Shown here: positions 1 through 6,788 of the stretch, in pieces
How the letters are laid out: each line of letters opens with the position of its first letter
How positions within the stretch are numbered: position 1 is the first letter of the stretch
Origin: Candidatus Hydrogenedentota bacterium
Lineage (GTDB): Bacteria > Hydrogenedentota > Hydrogenedentia > Hydrogenedentales > SLHB01
Length of the DNA stretch: 6,833 nucleotides
NCBI GenBank assembly: GCA_029262095.1
Contig: JAJDAB010000263.1
Span: 1 to 6,833, forward strand
Direction of reading: 5' to 3'
The notes under the pieces: generated by a model
Database searches by the model: none
The model's input: the letters and a program-made list of their open reading frames with translations, nothing else
Told to the model about the DNA's origin: nothing
Made by a program: the position numbers and the translations under genes

Positions 1-540
1 GTCGCAATCGTGTTTGTCGTCAGTGGACTCTGGCACGGAGCCAATTGGACGTTTCTCGCATGGGGCGGACTACATGCCTTATACATGGTCGTATCACTCA
101 GTACCGCAAGTACACGCCAACGCATACTCACGGCAACCAAATTCGATCGCATCCCCTACCTCCACAGTGCGTGGCAATGGGCCGTCACATTCGCGCTGGT
201 GAACATCGCGTGGATATTCTTTTGCGCAGATTCCATCGGCGACGCCTTCACCGCGTTGGCAACACTTCCCACCGGGTGGGAAAGCCGTGCATTTTCCCTG
301 ATCGACGGCACAGTGCATTTTGGCACCGCCCGCATCCCAAGCAACGAATTCCTGGTTGCACTCGTTTCAATTGGCATTCTTGAAGCCGCACACGTGCTTC
401 AGCGCTGGGGCAGCGTCCGAGCACTCATCAACCGCCAATGGTTAATCGTTCGCTGGTTCATTTACTCCGTCGCCCTATGGGCCTTGTTCCTATTCGGCGT
501 CTACGATGACCAATCGGAATTCATCTACTTTGTTTTCTAA
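1..540 (+). CDS. MBOAT family membrane O-acyltransferase (AlgI-like), C-terminal part
   Basis: This is the 3' part of a gene that begins before the window; the frame is open from base 1 and 179 codons are visible. The family transfers acyl groups, usually acetyl, across or at the cytoplasmic membrane to extracellular polysaccharide or wall polymers. The key signature is SGLWHGANWTF at visible residues 8-18; the histidine at visible residue 12 (bases 34-36) is the invariant MBOAT histidine. Hydrophobic spans lie at about residues 15-32, 56-75, 113-132 and 150-166, as expected for a polytopic protein. The ending, FGVYDD followed by EFIYFVF, matches the usual FGxY...FIYFQF end of AlgI/PatA-type proteins, so the C-terminus looks complete. 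A GTG at base 10 lies inside the conserved core and is not the start. The SGNH-type gene six bases downstream is the expected partner. The family call is firm; the acceptor polymer cannot be told. Confidence 0.9.
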   Translation, partial: VAIVFVVSGLWHGANWTFLAWGGLHALYMVVSLSTASTRQRILTATKFDRIPYLHSAWQWAVTFALVNIAWIFFCADSIGDAFTALATLPTGWESRAFSLIDGTVHFGTARIPSNEFLVALVSIGILEAAHVLQRWGSVRALINRQWLIVRWFIYSVALWALFLFGVYDDQSEFIYFVF

Positions 541-546
541 CGCGAA

Positions 547-1485
547 ATGAGTCGGTCGCTACAGGGCATGAACCAGCTTTTCCTGCGATTCTGCGCCTTC
601 ACTGTGCTCAACATGATTGGCGCGGGATTCTACATTGAGTTCATGCAAAACAAGAATCCTATTCCCCCATGGGAAACTTCGTCCGTACTGCAAACCATGC
701 CGCACAACCAACACGTCGACGTTGTCATTTTGGGTACGTCACACGCCAGAAGCCTGTCCGGCTGCCCCGCAAGTGCAGCAGCAATCGAAAGTGCATTGGA
801 GTCCACCGTTCTCAACCTGGCTAAGAACGCTGCCGGCCCCGTACCACTACGCCTCTATATCAAAGAATTCTTCGCCCGCGGCAACACGGCGAACCTCCTC
901 ATCTACTTCGCAGACCCCTGGGCCTTTTACTCACCCAAATGGAACGAAGAGCACGGTTTTCTAATGGACGAACCATTTGAGCCCCGCTTTTTCATTCAAT
1001 GCGCTATTGCACGCAAGAGTCCCAGGCAATTGCTTCAGTACGCACGCCGTGGATTTCAAAAACATACTTACACAGAGCAACTTCAATTCGCTAAGAACTG
1101 CCATCGCCATCTTGACGCTGTGATTCCCGAAATAGCCGCACACCGGGCCAGCCACCTATACGGAAGACAGCCTTCGGATTCTGTTCTCACACACTACTCA
1201 GGCGAACTCTCCAAACTTCTGGAAAGAGCCAGAGACCAAAATGCGCGGGTAATAATCGCCACCCCCCCTACCCTATTGGGCACACTCCCGGGAATGGATG
1301 CGTTCGTCGCCTCGATGCACTCCATCGCTGAGAAGCACGACGCGCACTACTTTAATTTTGCCGACGTGATGCAAAACACCGCGTACTTCATGGATCACGA
1401 CCACCTTAACGCGAACGGCACCGACCACTTCGCATCAAACCATCTACGCACTGCTATCGACGCCGTCACCACATCGACCGAATAG
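547..1485 (+). CDS. SGNH/GDSL-fold hydrolase-like protein, MBOAT partner (AlgX/DltD-like role)
   Basis: A 312-residue protein with one hydrophobic segment near the N-terminus (about residues 11-31), likely a signal anchor that places the rest outside the cytoplasmic membrane. The SGNH blocks can be read: GTSHAR at 63-68 with the nucleophile Ser65 in place of the GDS motif, NLAKNAAGP at 90-98 as the second block, and DHDHLNANG at 283-291 with the DxxH pair Asp283 and His286. The catalytic triad therefore appears complete. Proteins of this fold next to an MBOAT gene accept the acyl group and pass it to, or remove it from, an exopolymer; that role is inferred from family and position. The start ATG is six bases after the upstream stop and has no good Shine-Dalgarno, so translation may be coupled to the MBOAT gene. 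Met8 (base 568) is an alternative start that would still keep the anchor. The exact subfamily and substrate are unknown. Confidence 0.78.
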   Translation: MSRSLQGMNQLFLRFCAFTVLNMIGAGFYIEFMQNKNPIPPWETSSVLQTMPHNQHVDVVILGTSHARSLSGCPASAAAIESALESTVLNLAKNAAGPVPLRLYIKEFFARGNTANLLIYFADPWAFYSPKWNEEHGFLMDEPFEPRFFIQCAIARKSPRQLLQYARRGFQKHTYTEQLQFAKNCHRHLDAVIPEIAAHRASHLYGRQPSDSVLTHYSGELSKLLERARDQNARVIIATPPTLLGTLPGMDAFVASMHSIAEKHDAHYFNFADVMQNTAYFMDHDHLNANGTDHFASNHLRTAIDAVTTSTE

Positions 1486-1609
1486 CGCCCCAATTTAAGG
1501 ACAAGTCGGCCCAATATCTGGACCCTGGACCGGATCGCAAAGCCAGACCTGAATACCAAAACCCATAACTCATTGAAAACAAAAACCTTACAGACCATGA
1601 AATTCTCGC

Positions 1610-1628
1610 GCCAATCTTGGCAAGCCAA
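1610..1628. repeat. Alternating inverted repeat upstream of the small secreted protein
   Basis: GCCAA, TTGGC and GCCAA follow one another at 1610-1614, 1617-1621 and 1624-1628, each separated by two bases. The central TTGGC is complementary to both neighbours. The element ends 17 bases before the Shine-Dalgarno at 1646. It could be a regulator site or two mutually exclusive small hairpins, but the arms are short and chance is possible. Confidence 0.3.
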
Positions 1629-1645
1629 TTGCTCATATCCCGGCC

Positions 1646-1651
1646 AGGAGG
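1646..1651 (+). promoter_or_regulatory. Strong Shine-Dalgarno that fixes the start at 1659
   Basis: AGGAGG is a perfect Shine-Dalgarno, seven bases before the ATG at 1659. It decides in favour of this ATG over the in-frame TTG at 1617, which would place the signal peptide behind an unlikely 14-residue extension. No convincing promoter can be seen in the 173 bases before the gene, so it may share the transcript of the acyltransferase genes or use a promoter I cannot recognise. Confidence 0.8.
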
Positions 1652-1658
1652 CAACATC

Positions 1659-2099
1659 ATGAGCAAGAATACTAAAAGCAAATCAATCGTCCTGTTAGCA
1701 TTGTTGGCCGCAACCGCCATTGCGACCGGCGCTCAACACGAACCGCAATCCGTAACCGTTGGAAACGTGAAACCGTGCTTCTCCAACGATGGCAACAACG
1801 CCCTCACTATCGCGCTCACACCCGACGCCAACCAGCATATCGATGGCATATACATCCGCCGAAAAGGTTCCCAACAATGGAGCCAAAATCTGGGCGTAGT
1901 GCTCCCCGGCAAAAGCATCCACATTTTCAATCTCAATGACGGAGAGATCGAAATCTTCTGGCGCGAGAAATCACACACGTTCGGCGTTCAGCCTGCACTC
2001 AGCGTCGCACCACCCACTCACGATGAATGGAAGACCACAAACGCGAAACAGACGATTAGCCTAGACACAGAAACACACCGACGAATCGTCGTCTCATAG
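1659..2099 (+). CDS. Small secreted protein of unknown function with N-terminal signal peptide
   Basis: A 146-residue protein. Residues 1-8 are basic (MSKNTKSK), 9-23 form a hydrophobic alanine/leucine core, and a cleavage site is likely near TGA-QHE (residues 23-28), leaving about 120 exported residues. The mature part holds a single cysteine (Cys40) and a probable beta-strand domain at about 48-105: alternating hydrophobic residues, IYIRRKGSQQW at 64-74, then NLG, VLPGKS at 81-86 and a GEIEIFWREKSH run at 95-106. This order (I-Y-hydrophobic, GSxxW, LxPGxS, then a short strand) recalls from memory a small beta-rich domain found in secreted proteins of environmental bacteria. I could not verify this and assign no function. 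The gene follows the MBOAT/SGNH pair on the same strand after 173 bases, so a link to the same surface polymer is possible. The last 25 residues are polar and rich in threonine. Confidence 0.72.
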   Translation: MSKNTKSKSIVLLALLAATAIATGAQHEPQSVTVGNVKPCFSNDGNNALTIALTPDANQHIDGIYIRRKGSQQWSQNLGVVLPGKSIHIFNLNDGEIEIFWREKSHTFGVQPALSVAPPTHDEWKTTNAKQTISLDTETHRRIVVS

Positions 2100-2235
2100 G
2101 CAAAACTCGGAACATTGAACGCATAATCGCGAGGAACGAACTCTAGGAACTTACAGTAGGCAAATCCGTTGCCACGATAGAACGTCCGACGAACGTAATG
2201 CCAATCCTACGAAATTTTCGCAAACGTACTAAACG

Positions 2236-2832
2236 CTAACCGTTGCGCAACCCCAAACACTCGTCGATCGCCGCCCACAACTCCCGCAAGCCATCCTTCG
2301 AAATGGACGACGACCCGACAATAATGGCGTCCTCATCTAACTCAAGTTCCTTACGAATCCGAGCAAGCGCTTGTTGCCGTTGAGACGACTTAACCTTGTC
2401 AATCTTCGTCGCCACGATCAGCGCCGGGATCTCCGCCTCCGCCAACAAATCGATCATCTCGTGATCTTGCTTCGTAGGCGTATGCCGGGCATCCACCAAC
2501 AGCACCGTAAGGAATAACGGCTCCCGCTCCGCGACATACCGAGTAATCAACGTCTGCCAACGACGCTTAATCGTCTTCGCCACCTTCGCGTACCCATACC
2601 CAGGAAGATCCACGAAATAGAACTTACCGTTAAGATCGAAGAAATTGATGAGTTGCGTTTTCCCCGGCGTTTTGCTCGTTTTCGCCAAGCCCGGCTTCTT
2701 GAGAAGTGTATTGAGAAGCGTCGACTTACCTGCATTTGACCGCCCCGCAAACGCAATTTCCGGGCGCCCGTCTTTCGGAAACTGATGCGGCTGAGCCGCG
2801 CTAATCACAAACCGAGCGGACTGAACTCTCAT
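2236..2832 (-). CDS. engB: Ribosome biogenesis GTPase EngB/YsxC (YihA)
   Basis: A 198-residue Era/Obg-class GTPase of the usual family length, needed in studied bacteria for assembly of the 50S ribosomal subunit in the cytoplasm. The G motifs are intact: G1 GRSNAGKS at 30-37, the G2 region KTPGKTQ at 54-60 with the family threonine, G3 DLPGYG at 75-80, G4 TKID at 142-145, and G5 around GSSS at 173-176. The N-terminal PEIAFAGRSN and the LPGYGYAK stretch are typical of this family and separate it from Era and Der. The start ATG shares four bases (ATGA) with the lon stop. No Shine-Dalgarno stands before it inside lon, so translation is probably coupled to lon. It is the last gene of the minus-strand block. 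No obvious intrinsic terminator follows in the 136 bases before the convergent gene. Confidence 0.95.
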   Translation of the reverse strand: MRVQSARFVISAAQPHQFPKDGRPEIAFAGRSNAGKSTLLNTLLKKPGLAKTSKTPGKTQLINFFDLNGKFYFVDLPGYGYAKVAKTIKRRWQTLITRYVAEREPLFLTVLLVDARHTPTKQDHEMIDLLAEAEIPALIVATKIDKVKSSQRQQALARIRKELELDEDAIIVGSSSISKDGLRELWAAIDECLGLRNG

Positions 2833-5267
2833 GTGCGCTTCGACGCCGGGCGCTTTGCTTTTCGCTTCTTCACCGTGGCCTTCGGTTTACGTTTAAGCAC
2901 GGGCTTAGCGACACGCGGAAACGCGATGGCAAATACTTCACCAACTTCGCTAACGAAATGGAACGTAATGTCACGCGCGATTTCCTTCGGCACGTCTTTA
3001 AGGTCTTTTTCGTTTTCCTTCGGCATAATAATGGTTCGAATGCCGGCCTGATGCGCGCCCAATACTTTTTCTTTCACGCCGCCGATCGGCAACACATGTC
3101 CACGTAACGTTATTTCGCCCGTCATCGCCAACCGTTCAATCGGCGCTTCTTTCCGTAATGCGGACAACATCGATACCGCCATCGCGATACCCGCCGAGGG
3201 ACCGTCCTTCGGAATAGCGCCCTCCGGTACATGCACATGAAAATCGAACCGGGCATAAAAGTCGGACCGAATCCCAAGCTCCTTCGCATGCGACCGCAAA
3301 TACGTGTACGCCGCTTGCGCCGACTCCTTCATCACGTCACCCAATTGACCCGTGAGATTCAGATCGCCTTTGCCCTTCATCGGACTCGTCTCAATATTGA
3401 GAATCTCACCGCCATACGGGGTCCATGCAAGCCCGACTGCGACCCCGATTTGAGGCTTCGCATCAGCGCGCTGATCCGTATACTCTTCCGGTCCCAGCAA
3501 CTCGACGACCTTCTTTTCTGTAATCGAAATCGTCTTCAACGTCTTGTTTGAAACAACTTTGCGCGCGACCTTTCGGCATAAATTCGCGATCTGCCGTTCC
3601 AATTCACGGACACCGGCCTCGCGTGTATACCGATTGATTACGTGATCGACACCCTTATCCGTAAACTTCACCGCTTTCTTGGTCAGCCCTGCTGCTTTCG
3701 TTTGCTTCGGAATCAAGAAAAGGTTTGCAATACGCGCCTTTTCAAAGGGCGTATAACCAGACAGTCGCACGACCTCCATCCGATCGTGTAATGCCTCAGG
3801 TATGTCGTATTCACTATTCGCCGTCGTCACAAAAAATACTTCGGACAGATCGAAATCAACTTCCAAGTAATGATCGCTGAATGCATCATTCTGCTCCTGA
3901 TCCAACACTTCCAGTAATGCCGACGACGGATCACCCCGGAAATCCATACTCATCTTGTCGATTTCATCCAAAATAAATACCGGATTCTTAACGCCGGCCT
4001 TCTTCATACTCTGAATCACCCGTCCCGGCAAGGACCCGATGTACGTACGGCGATGACCGCGAATTTCCGCCTCATCCCGCACGCCACCCAATGACACACG
4101 TACAAACTTCCTCCCCATCGCTTTCGCAATCGACTTGCCCAGCGAAGTCTTACCAACACCCGGCGGACCCACCAAACACAAAATCGGGCCTCGAGTAGAC
4201 TTACTCAACTTACGCACCGCCAAAAAATCGAGAATGCGATCTTTCACTTTCCCAAGGCCGTAATGATCTTCGTCCAATACCTTCTGGGCAACCTTTAAAT
4301 CCAATTTGTCACGCGTCCGCTTTTGCCACGGCAATTCGATCAGCCATTCAAGATACGTCCGAATCACCGTACTTTCCGGACTCATCGTCGGCGTTCGTTC
4401 ATAACGCCCCAACTCACGAATCGCCTTTTCCCGGACATCTTTCGGCATCTTCGCCTTCTCAATCTGCTCCCGAAGATCGGCGAATTCATCGCCCGTGCCA
4501 TCGCCCTTTGTGCCCAATTCCTGGTGGATCGCTTTCAACTGCTCGTGCAAGTAATACTCACGCTGACTCCGGTCCATCTGCTCACGAATGCGTTCGCGGA
4601 CCCGCTGTTCGATATCCAACAATTCCGTTTCGCGAATCAACGTTTCCGAGATCCGCTCAAGCCTCGCTTTACTCGTCAATACAGAAAGCAACTCCTGCCG
4701 CTCATCCATGCTCAACGGCAAATACGCGCACACCAAGTCGCAAAGCGCTGCAGGCTCATCCACACCCTGCAATGACCCCACGATTTCCGGTGCGACACGA
4801 CCGCTCAATTTTGAATACTTTTCGAACTCGGCCGTCACGGCACGCATCAGCGCATTCACTTCCGGAACCGCACCGTCAGATTGTTCCTCGATTTCGTGTA
4901 CACCCGCCTCCGCGAATTCTTCCCGCTCTTCCAACGAGACAAGCGTCGCCCGGCCAAGCCCTTCAACGACAACCTTCATCGTCCCGTCAGGCATCCGCAG
5001 CGTCTGCAATACGCTCGCCGCAGTGCCGGTGCCGTACATGTCCTCTAGCATAGGCGAATCAACTGCAGCGTCTTTTTGCGCACACAGGAACAAGGGACGA
5101 CCCGACGCCAACGCCTCCTCTACCGCCGCAACCGAACGCGGGCGCCCAACCAACAACGGCATCACCATGCGCGGAAATACGACCAAATCTTTCAGCGGCA
5201 ACATGGGCAGCAACTCGCTGTCTTCAACAGGTGGCACTGGAGGCTTGGGGCTTTTTGGTTTGGACAC
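2829..5267 (-). CDS. lon: ATP-dependent endopeptidase La (LonA-type Lon protease)
   Basis: An 812-residue cytoplasmic AAA+ serine protease that unfolds and degrades damaged and selected regulatory proteins. Domains in order: a proline-rich lead (1-14), the Lon N-terminal substrate domain (about 20-215), a helical and coiled-coil stretch (about 215-300, with the conserved REYYLHEQLKAI at 236-247), the AAA+ module with Walker A GPPGVGKT at 367-374, Walker B FILDEID at 431-437 and sensor-1 TTAN at 481-484, then the protease domain (about 600-785). The catalytic dyad is Ser691 in PKDGPSAG and Lys732 in GGVKEK, both intact. Residues 788-812 form an unusual tail with 13 Lys/Arg and no acidic residue. 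The start codon is GTG. The frame upstream runs to a TGA at 5328-5330 with no other usual start between, and a weak GGGA lies eight bases before the GTG. It sits between clpX and engB, overlapping engB by four bases. Confidence 0.97.
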   Translation of the reverse strand: MSKPKSPKPPVPPVEDSELLPMLPLKDLVVFPRMVMPLLVGRPRSVAAVEEALASGRPLFLCAQKDAAVDSPMLEDMYGTGTAASVLQTLRMPDGTMKVVVEGLGRATLVSLEEREEFAEAGVHEIEEQSDGAVPEVNALMRAVTAEFEKYSKLSGRVAPEIVGSLQGVDEPAALCDLVCAYLPLSMDERQELLSVLTSKARLERISETLIRETELLDIEQRVRERIREQMDRSQREYYLHEQLKAIHQELGTKGDGTGDEFADLREQIEKAKMPKDVREKAIRELGRYERTPTMSPESTVIRTYLEWLIELPWQKRTRDKLDLKVAQKVLDEDHYGLGKVKDRILDFLAVRKLSKSTRGPILCLVGPPGVGKTSLGKSIAKAMGRKFVRVSLGGVRDEAEIRGHRRTYIGSLPGRVIQSMKKAGVKNPVFILDEIDKMSMDFRGDPSSALLEVLDQEQNDAFSDHYLEVDFDLSEVFFVTTANSEYDIPEALHDRMEVVRLSGYTPFEKARIANLFLIPKQTKAAGLTKKAVKFTDKGVDHVINRYTREAGVRELERQIANLCRKVARKVVSNKTLKTISITEKKVVELLGPEEYTDQRADAKPQIGVAVGLAWTPYGGEILNIETSPMKGKGDLNLTGQLGDVMKESAQAAYTYLRSHAKELGIRSDFYARFDFHVHVPEGAIPKDGPSAGIAMAVSMLSALRKEAPIERLAMTGEITLRGHVLPIGGVKEKVLGAHQAGIRTIIMPKENEKDLKDVPKEIARDITFHFVSEVGEVFAIAFPRVAKPVLKRKPKATVKKRKAKRPASKRT

Positions 5268-5375
5268 GTTTGGATTCCCGTATTGGCTAATCGCTACCGC
5301 GACTTCAACGAAATGGCCGCGCGCAGATCATGACGGACGATTCTTGGCTCAAGCAGCGAATGGGATTTTGCGCAA

Positions 5376-5392
5376 TTGGCTGATGCAGCCAA
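5376..5392 (-). repeat. Inverted repeat in the lon leader
   Basis: TTGGCTG and CAGCCAA (5376-5382 and 5386-5392) are perfect 7-base arms around a 3-base spacer. The element lies about 110 bases upstream of the lon start and just after the large hairpin when read on the minus strand. It could be a small hairpin in the lon leader or a dimeric protein site; nothing in the sequence decides. Confidence 0.4.
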
Positions 5393-5399
5393 GATCATA

Positions 5400-5440
5400 A
5401 CAGACAAGGCCGGCACGATAAACGTACCGGCCTCGTCTGT
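5400..5440 (-). terminator. Long hairpin in the clpX-lon spacer, possible terminator or processing/regulatory stem
   Basis: Read on the minus strand this forms an 18-pair uninterrupted stem with a five-base UUUAU loop. The outer arm runs ACAGACGAGGCCGG to CCGGCCUUGUCUGU, with two G-U pairs (bases 5434 with 5406, and 5426 with 5414). On plus-strand RNA the same two positions are A-C mismatches, so the structure is complete only in transcripts running from clpX towards lon. It starts 70 bases after the clpX stop. The bases after the stem are UAUGAUCUU, only moderately U-rich, so intrinsic termination would be weak or partial. An attenuator, an mRNA stabiliser or an RNase III type processing stem are other readings. 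Confidence 0.5.
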
Positions 5441-5456
5441 AAGAGGAAATCCTCTT
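5441..5456 (-). other. Small hairpin abutting the large clpX-lon hairpin
   Basis: AAGAGG and CCTCTT (5441-5446 and 5451-5456) flank a four-base loop; the arms extend to seven pairs with a two-base loop. On the minus-strand RNA it ends exactly where the 18-pair stem begins, so the two could stack end to end. There is no U-tract of its own after it. Confidence 0.4.
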
Positions 5457-5478
5457 TCGCCAAGCAGGCTAATTAAGT

Positions 5479-5509
5479 GGCCCGTCCGGGCCGATGGCAA
5501 TAATATCGG
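5479..5509 (-). repeat. Two overlapping inverted repeats just after the clpX stop
   Basis: CCGAT and ATCGG (5491-5495 and 5505-5509) begin right at the clpX stop codon on the minus strand. GGCCCG and CGGGCC (5479-5484 and 5487-5492) follow and share two bases with the first, so the two small hairpins would compete. The bases downstream on the minus strand (ACTTAATTAG) are AT-rich but not a U-tract. They add to the structured character of the spacer, but no specific role can be given. Confidence 0.35.
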
Positions 5510-6787
5510 CTACGCGGAAACGGTTTCGTCCGCGTCGCCCGCCTCTTCAAAATCATCGCGTTTGTACACGAGCAACGGATCTTCATTGTTCGTCAAAACG
5601 CCCGGCGTGATAATGCACTCCCGGACATCTTTGCGCGACGGAATGTCATACATGACGTCCAGCATCAATTCTTCCAAAATGCTGCGCAAACCGCGCGCAC
5701 CCGTTTCTTTCGTCATCGCCATCTTCGCGACCGACTCGATCGTTTCGTCCTGAAAATGAAGTTTCACTTCTTCCAATTCGAACAGTTTCTCGTACTGGCG
5801 AATGAGCGCATTTCGCGGCTCAATAAGGATGCGCGTAAGGTCATCTTCATTCAATTCATTCAGCGTCGCGACCACCGGCAACCGGCCCGAAAACTCAGGA
5901 ATCATCCCGTACTTAATCAAGTCTTCCGGCTCGACCATTTCCAACAGCTCACCGATGCTGCGATCTTTCTTCGACTTCAATTCCGCATTGAACCCGATCA
6001 CGCTCTTGCGCGTGCGCCGTTCAATAATTCGGTCGAGGCCGTTGAACGCGCCACCACAAAGGAAAAGTATATTGGTCGTATCAACTTGGATGCACTCCTG
6101 CTGAGGATGCTTACGTCCACCTTGAGGCGGAACGTTCGCAGTCGTGCCTTCCAACAACTTCAGCAACGCCTGCTGGACACCTTCACCCGACACATCACGC
6201 GTAATTGACGGACTATCGCTCTTCCGAGCAATCTTGTCGATTTCGTCAATGTAGACGATACCCGTTTCCGCACGCGCCGGATCAAAATCGGACGCCTGCA
6301 AGAGTTTAAGAATTACGTTCTCAACGTCATCCCCAACATACCCGGCTTCCGTAAGCGTCGTCGCGTCCACCACGGCAAACGGTACATCAAGTTGCTTCGC
6401 CAACGTCTGCGCCAATAACGTCTTGCCCGAACCCGTCGGACCGACCATCAAAATATTGGCCTTCTGCAGTTCAACGCCGCCAAGCTCTCCACCGGCCGCG
6501 ATGCGTTTGTAATGATTGTGTACAGCGACAGCCAAAATGCGCTTGGCTCGTTCTTGACCGATGACATACTGGTCCAAGAAATCTTTAATTTCGACAGGTT
6601 TGGGTACCCGAAGACTGCGGGTCACACCTTTTCGTGCGCGGTCTTCCGCAACGATTTCAGCACACAAGCTCACGCACTCATCACAGATGTTTACATCCGG
6701 ACCAGCAATTAACTTGTTTACCTCGTCGTGCCGTTTACCACAGAACGAACAAGTATGGACATCCCCGCGGGATCGATGCGGCGCCAT
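5510..6787 (-). CDS. clpX: ClpX, ATP-dependent unfoldase subunit of the ClpXP protease
   Basis: A 425-residue AAA+ hexameric unfoldase of normal family length that recognises tagged or specific proteins and feeds them into ClpP. The N-terminal zinc-binding domain has four cysteines as two CxxC pairs (13/16 and 35/38). The AAA+ part has Walker A GPTGSGKT at 116-123, the pore loop GYVG at 149-152, Walker B VYIDEID at 178-184, the RKH loop at 225-227, the ClpP-docking IGF loop at 264-266, the arginine-finger region SGRLPVV at 300-306 and sensor-2 GARGLR at 363-368. All are intact, so it should both unfold substrates and dock with ClpP. ClpP itself is not in the window; in many bacteria it lies just upstream, which here is beyond the right edge. 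The ATG at 6787 has a good Shine-Dalgarno, and the protein reaches the zinc domain after 12 residues, as is usual. The C-terminus is acidic (DDFEEAGDADE at 411-421). Confidence 0.97.
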   Translation of the reverse strand: MAPHRSRGDVHTCSFCGKRHDEVNKLIAGPDVNICDECVSLCAEIVAEDRARKGVTRSLRVPKPVEIKDFLDQYVIGQERAKRILAVAVHNHYKRIAAGGELGGVELQKANILMVGPTGSGKTLLAQTLAKQLDVPFAVVDATTLTEAGYVGDDVENVILKLLQASDFDPARAETGIVYIDEIDKIARKSDSPSITRDVSGEGVQQALLKLLEGTTANVPPQGGRKHPQQECIQVDTTNILFLCGGAFNGLDRIIERRTRKSVIGFNAELKSKKDRSIGELLEMVEPEDLIKYGMIPEFSGRLPVVATLNELNEDDLTRILIEPRNALIRQYEKLFELEEVKLHFQDETIESVAKMAMTKETGARGLRSILEELMLDVMYDIPSRKDVRECIITPGVLTNNEDPLLVYKRDDFEEAGDADETVSA

Positions 6788-6788
6788 A

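Noticed and set aside
1573..1602. TTGAAA with a weak -10 (CATGAA or ATGAAA) as a promoter for the secreted-protein gene
   Set aside because: The -35 is fair, but the -10 candidates match only about half of the consensus at any acceptable spacing.
1617..1658. Earlier TTG start for the small secreted protein
   Set aside because: The ATG at 1659 has a perfect Shine-Dalgarno and begins a standard signal peptide; the TTG has neither.
2100..2235. Terminator between the convergent genes
   Set aside because: Only short inverted repeats are present (for example GGCAA/TTGCC at 2159-2173 and CGAAA/TTTCG at 2210-2220), without a GC-rich stem and U-tract in either direction.
4508..5053. 181-codon open frame on the plus strand
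   Set aside because: Antisense shadow inside lon, rich in Arg, Pro and Ser, with no recognisable motif.
4588..5400. 270-codon open frame on the plus strand
   Set aside because: It lies antisense to the N-terminal half of lon and its spacer, is low in complexity (Ser/Thr/Asn/Arg-rich), and shows no domain. lon on the other strand is certain.
5294..5500. 68-codon open frame on the minus strand between clpX and lon
   Set aside because: It runs through the hairpin cluster, has no Shine-Dalgarno and no recognisable domain; the structured spacer explains the sequence better.
5756..6208. 150-codon open frame on the plus strand
   Set aside because: Antisense to the core of clpX, which has all its motifs; composition is that of a reverse-strand shadow.
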